The position numbers were made by a program, and so were the translations under genes. The notes beneath the pieces are model-generated. The model had not been told where the DNA came from. It was given only the letters and a program-made list of their open reading frames with translations, and did no database searches. From Luidia sarsii (taxonomy: Eukaryota; Echinodermata; Asteroidea; Paxillosida; Luidiidae), in contig OX465102.1 of assembly GCA_949987565.1 (NCBI GenBank), forward strand, positions 8,420,512 to 8,484,511: a DNA stretch of 64,000 bases, written 5' to 3'. Positions 61,663-64,000 of the stretch are shown piece by piece. Every line of letters starts with the position of its first letter. Positions within the stretch are counted from its first letter, which is position 1.

Positions 61663-62334
61663 ATGGGTCTTTACGAATATGTACGCATGCCTTTTGGACT
61701 TTGTGGAGCTCCAGCCACATTTCAGCGACTGATGCAACGATGTGTTGGTGATCTTGTATACCAATTACTATACGACATATGTATCTATTCTAAGACATTT
61801 GCAGAGCATCTTAGAAATCTTGACACTGTTTTCACACGGTTGAGAGTGCATGGACTCAAGCTCAAACAATCAAAATGTCATCTTTTCTGTAAGAAAGTAC
61901 CGGTAAGGTATCTTGGTCATGTCCTGTCTGAAGACGGAATATCAGCTGATGACGAGAAGACGAGGTCAATACGTGAGTGGCCGGTGCCTACTACTGTGGA
62001 GAAGCTCCGTTCTTTCTTTCGTTTTATTTCTAACTTTGCCCAACTAGCTCGTCCATTGCATGCCTTACTTGGAGTCTGCCAGAGTCATGATTCAAAGTTC
62101 TTTCGTGGCAGATGGACCCCAGAGTGTCAACAAGCCTTTGATTCTTTGAAATTTAGATTCATAACAACCCCTATCCTTGCATTCGCTGACTTTTCACAAA
62201 ATTTCATCCTTGACATGGATTCCAGCCAATCCGATCTTGGTGCTGTCCTATCCCAAAATCAAGACGGTACTGAAAGAGTTATTGCATATGCCAGCCGTAC
62301 ACTTCGGGATAGTGAAAAGAAGATGGAAAAGTAA
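61663..62334 (+). pseudogene. Gypsy-type reverse transcriptase (partial)
   Basis: The frame has MGLYEYVRMPFGLCGAPATF, SKTFAEHLRNLDTVFTRLR and KVPVRYLGHVLSEDGIS, then the connection PECQQAFDSLKFRFITTP and the RNase H start FILDMDSSQSDLGAVLSQ. At the catalytic loop the sequence is QLLYDICIYS, so one Asp of the usual Asp pair and a neighbouring residue are lost. A stop at 62,334 precedes the rest of RNase H. The enzyme would be inactive. Confidence 0.8.
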
Positions 62335-62646
62335 AGCTCTAGGAAGTTGGAGCTGCTTGGTCTCAAATGGGCGATAACGGATAAATTTAAAGACTATCTG
62401 TTTGGTTCACAATTTCTTGTCCGAACTGACAATAATCCATTGACTCACTTAAAGAATGCGAAGTTGAGCGCTGTTGAACAGAGATGGATTGGTGAACTTG
62501 CATCATTTGATTTTCAGATTGTCTACCGACCAGGTCGTGTTAATGCAAATGCTGATGCACTTTCTCGTCAGCATGACTGGATGAACCTGCATGTACTGTG
62601 TCTGAAGTCTCAGCACATAACCTTACCTGCCCTATTCCACCCTTGA
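62335..62646 (+). pseudogene. Gypsy RNase H remainder
   Basis: LELLGLKWAITDKFKDYLFG, FLVRTDNNPLTHLKNAKLSA and the ending IVYRPGRVNANADALSRQ are standard gypsy RNase H features. It is in a different frame from the RT just upstream, showing a frameshift at about 62,335. Confidence 0.75.
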
Positions 62647-62749
62647 TCCCTACCGACCTACATTCCAAGGCTAACAAATCAGCTTCAGATTTAGGTTCAA
62701 ATAAAATACAGACAAACATATTTCTCAAATATCATTAAACAGGGGACAT

Positions 62750-63330
62750 ACCATCGAGACGACAACGCAGAAAGGAATCCAGAGGGTTGCAAACCATGCT
62801 GTGAACGCTTTTATCGCACCATGCATGATCTCCGTACACTTTCGGTCCAGCAGAAGCGTTGTTGGTCCAGGTTTCTTCCTGAATTGATATACGCTTATAA
62901 CTCCACACCTCATTCGTCCACGGGCCTTTTCCACGTTCTACATTATGTTTGGACGAGAACCTTGTCTACCAGTAGATGCTTTATTGGATAGGAAAGAGAG
63001 AGATGCAGCTATACAGAAGGATTGGGTTTCCTTGCATCAGGAGAGACTACATGAGCAAAAATCAGCGGGAGCGTAAGAAAAATAAGGATATATATGACCG
63101 GAAAGTAAATCCCAACTCATTTAAAATTGGAGATCATGTGTTCCGTCGAAATCATGTTTGAGGTCTAAATAAGATCCAAGACAATTATCTCCCTCAAATC
63201 TACGTGATTATTGCTCAGCCAGATCCCAATAATCTAGTCTATACCATAGAATTAGCCGAAGAAGGTGGAGATAAGAGAACAATGAATTATGTCGAATTGA
63301 AACTTGTCCCCACCGGTTGTCTACAAACGC
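62750..63330 (+). pseudogene. Gypsy integrase remnant
   Basis: Broken frames contain [15 protein letters not shown], then a 'FGREP' type segment and KNQRERKKNKDIYDRKVNP followed by FKIGDHVFRRN. These match the end of the integrase core and its C-terminal domain. The catalytic Asp residues are not present. Several frameshifts. Confidence 0.6.
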
Positions 63331-63589
63331 CAGTCTCAAAACCTACCGGCACTGGTTAACAGTTTTTTTGTTTCATTTAATATTTTAACCCCGGATGATT
63401 GTGACGAGCCAGACTGCGCGTGCTGCCTGGCACTTATTTTGTACATTTTAAATAGCGCCACCGTGCCTGGGTTAGGGATTCACGGCGATTTGTCGCTTGT
63501 TGAAGTTACGCGCGCTTCACGCGCAAGGAAATTTCAACAATGGTTGCCCTGCATTTTGGGAAAGGCCTGGCGCCCCTATCTGTCCAGTT

Positions 63590-63760
63590 GTGCCCCTCTC
63601 ATCTCCTTGCCCTTCCCTTTGATCTCACCCTACCAGCTTTACTCTTTGTCCTTTGTTTCTCATCCGTGTCCTATTCACTCTCTTCCCCCTTCCTTCGTGT
63701 ACATGTATCTGTTGTGTCCTGTTACGATGGAAACGTCAGACCCACTAAATTTTATAATGG
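63590..63760 (+). mobile_element. Penelope tail/pseudo-LTR fragment
   Basis: CCCTTTGATCTCACCCTACC, TCTCATCCGTGTCCTATTCA and GGAAACGTCAGACCCACTAA. The pseudo-LTR hairpin is partly deleted. It separates two gypsy relics. Confidence 0.7.
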
Positions 63761-63821
63761 TATAAGTTTAGTAATGCCACTCAAGGTGCAAGGAGTTAGT
63801 ACTCCTTCTATAGTAGTCTGA

Positions 63822-64000
63822 AGGGAGCAGGGAAGTCGAGCTAGAAAGTTTCCTGGCGTTCCTTTAGAGATAGGCAGTTGTAGATATTTTTGCGACCTTC
63901 TGGTAGCCCCTATTGCGGATAACTTCATATTAGGCCTAGATTTTTTGAAGGTACAAGATGGCATGAAAGATCTTGCCGACGATATCGTGATCTTTAAAGC
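63822..64000 (+). pseudogene. Gypsy aspartic protease, partial at window end
   Basis: A plus frame reads VPLEIGSCRYFCDLLVAPIA, then NFILGLDFLKVQDGM. ILGLDFL is the conserved second signature of retroviral-type proteases. The frame is open at the window end. The first Asp-Thr-Gly region is not seen upstream. It belongs to another gypsy element that continues beyond 64,000. Confidence 0.6.

Larger units (their letters stand above)
61640..63350 (+). mobile_element. Ty3/gypsy retrotransposon pol relic
   Basis: In order on plus: reverse transcriptase (61,663-62,334), RNase H (about 62,340-62,600) and broken integrase C-terminal part (62,750-63,330). This is the usual gypsy order, unlike the relic at 8.7-10.8 kb. 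No LTR or gag was recognised. The element starts inside RT. Confidence 0.75.

Noticed and set aside
1..64000. CRISPR arrays or bacterial operons
   Set aside because: The tandem repeats lack unique spacers of fixed length and no cas-like genes are present; introns and retroelements show a eukaryotic genome.

Overview
The window is eukaryotic nuclear DNA. Introns with GT/AG borders, long gene-poor AT-rich stretches, Penelope, Ty3/gypsy, LINE and hAT relics and foldback elements are all visible. I see no bacterial gene set, rRNA or tRNA. A marine invertebrate fits best, probably a deuterostome such as an echinoderm, hemichordate or lancelet. The support is a Ty3/gypsy relic with integrase upstream of reverse transcriptase (Gmr1-like order, first described from deuterostomes), ZNF862-type hAT-derived exons, and the frequent palindromic words TAGGCCTA and TGTACATGTACA. 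The species call is an inference from style and has low confidence.

Layout. 0-12.3 kb is repeat-rich host DNA: a decayed acidic ORF, a LINE 3' end, a 0.67-kb foldback, a decayed chromobarrel plus DDE-like transposase gene (4.9-8.1 kb), a Gmr1-like retrotransposon relic (8.7-10.8 kb) and a triplicated 56-bp palindrome. 12.3-19.7 kb is a decayed Polinton/Maverick (adintovirus-like) element, here element 1. It has a zinc-finger/PolB gene on the minus strand with a separate first exon, and divergent ATPase, small basic virion protein and coiled-coil-type protein on the plus strand. Its capsid, integrase and protease genes are absent.

About 19.7-33.8 kb is a second, better preserved and CpG-rich Polinton/adintovirus-like element, here element 2. 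A repeat-rich leader with four TGACGTCA sites is followed on plus by two PC4-like proteins (one with a membrane anchor), integrase with chromodomain, a penton-like protein, a basic pVI/pX-like virion protein, the major capsid protein and an adenovirus-type protease. Converging on minus are PolB (intact, 1251 codons), a small membrane protein, the packaging ATPase, the small basic protein and a 253-codon protein. The convergent ends meet in an AT-rich 38-bp repeat array rich in poly(A) signals. PolB and integrase would replicate and insert the genome; ATPase, protease, capsid and small proteins would build and fill a particle. The capsid, ATPase and small basic genes carry breaks, so this copy is unlikely to make particles alone.

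34-64 kb returns to host DNA: a hAT-type exon abutting the Polinton, and a multi-exon ZNF862/hAT-like gene (49.1-55.3 kb). One intron of that gene holds a Penelope-like retroelement (50,523-54,686) with a 10-bp target duplication and a partial upstream tandem copy. Many Penelope fragments, two further Ty3/gypsy relics, a 135-bp hairpin MITE and several minisatellites fill the remainder.
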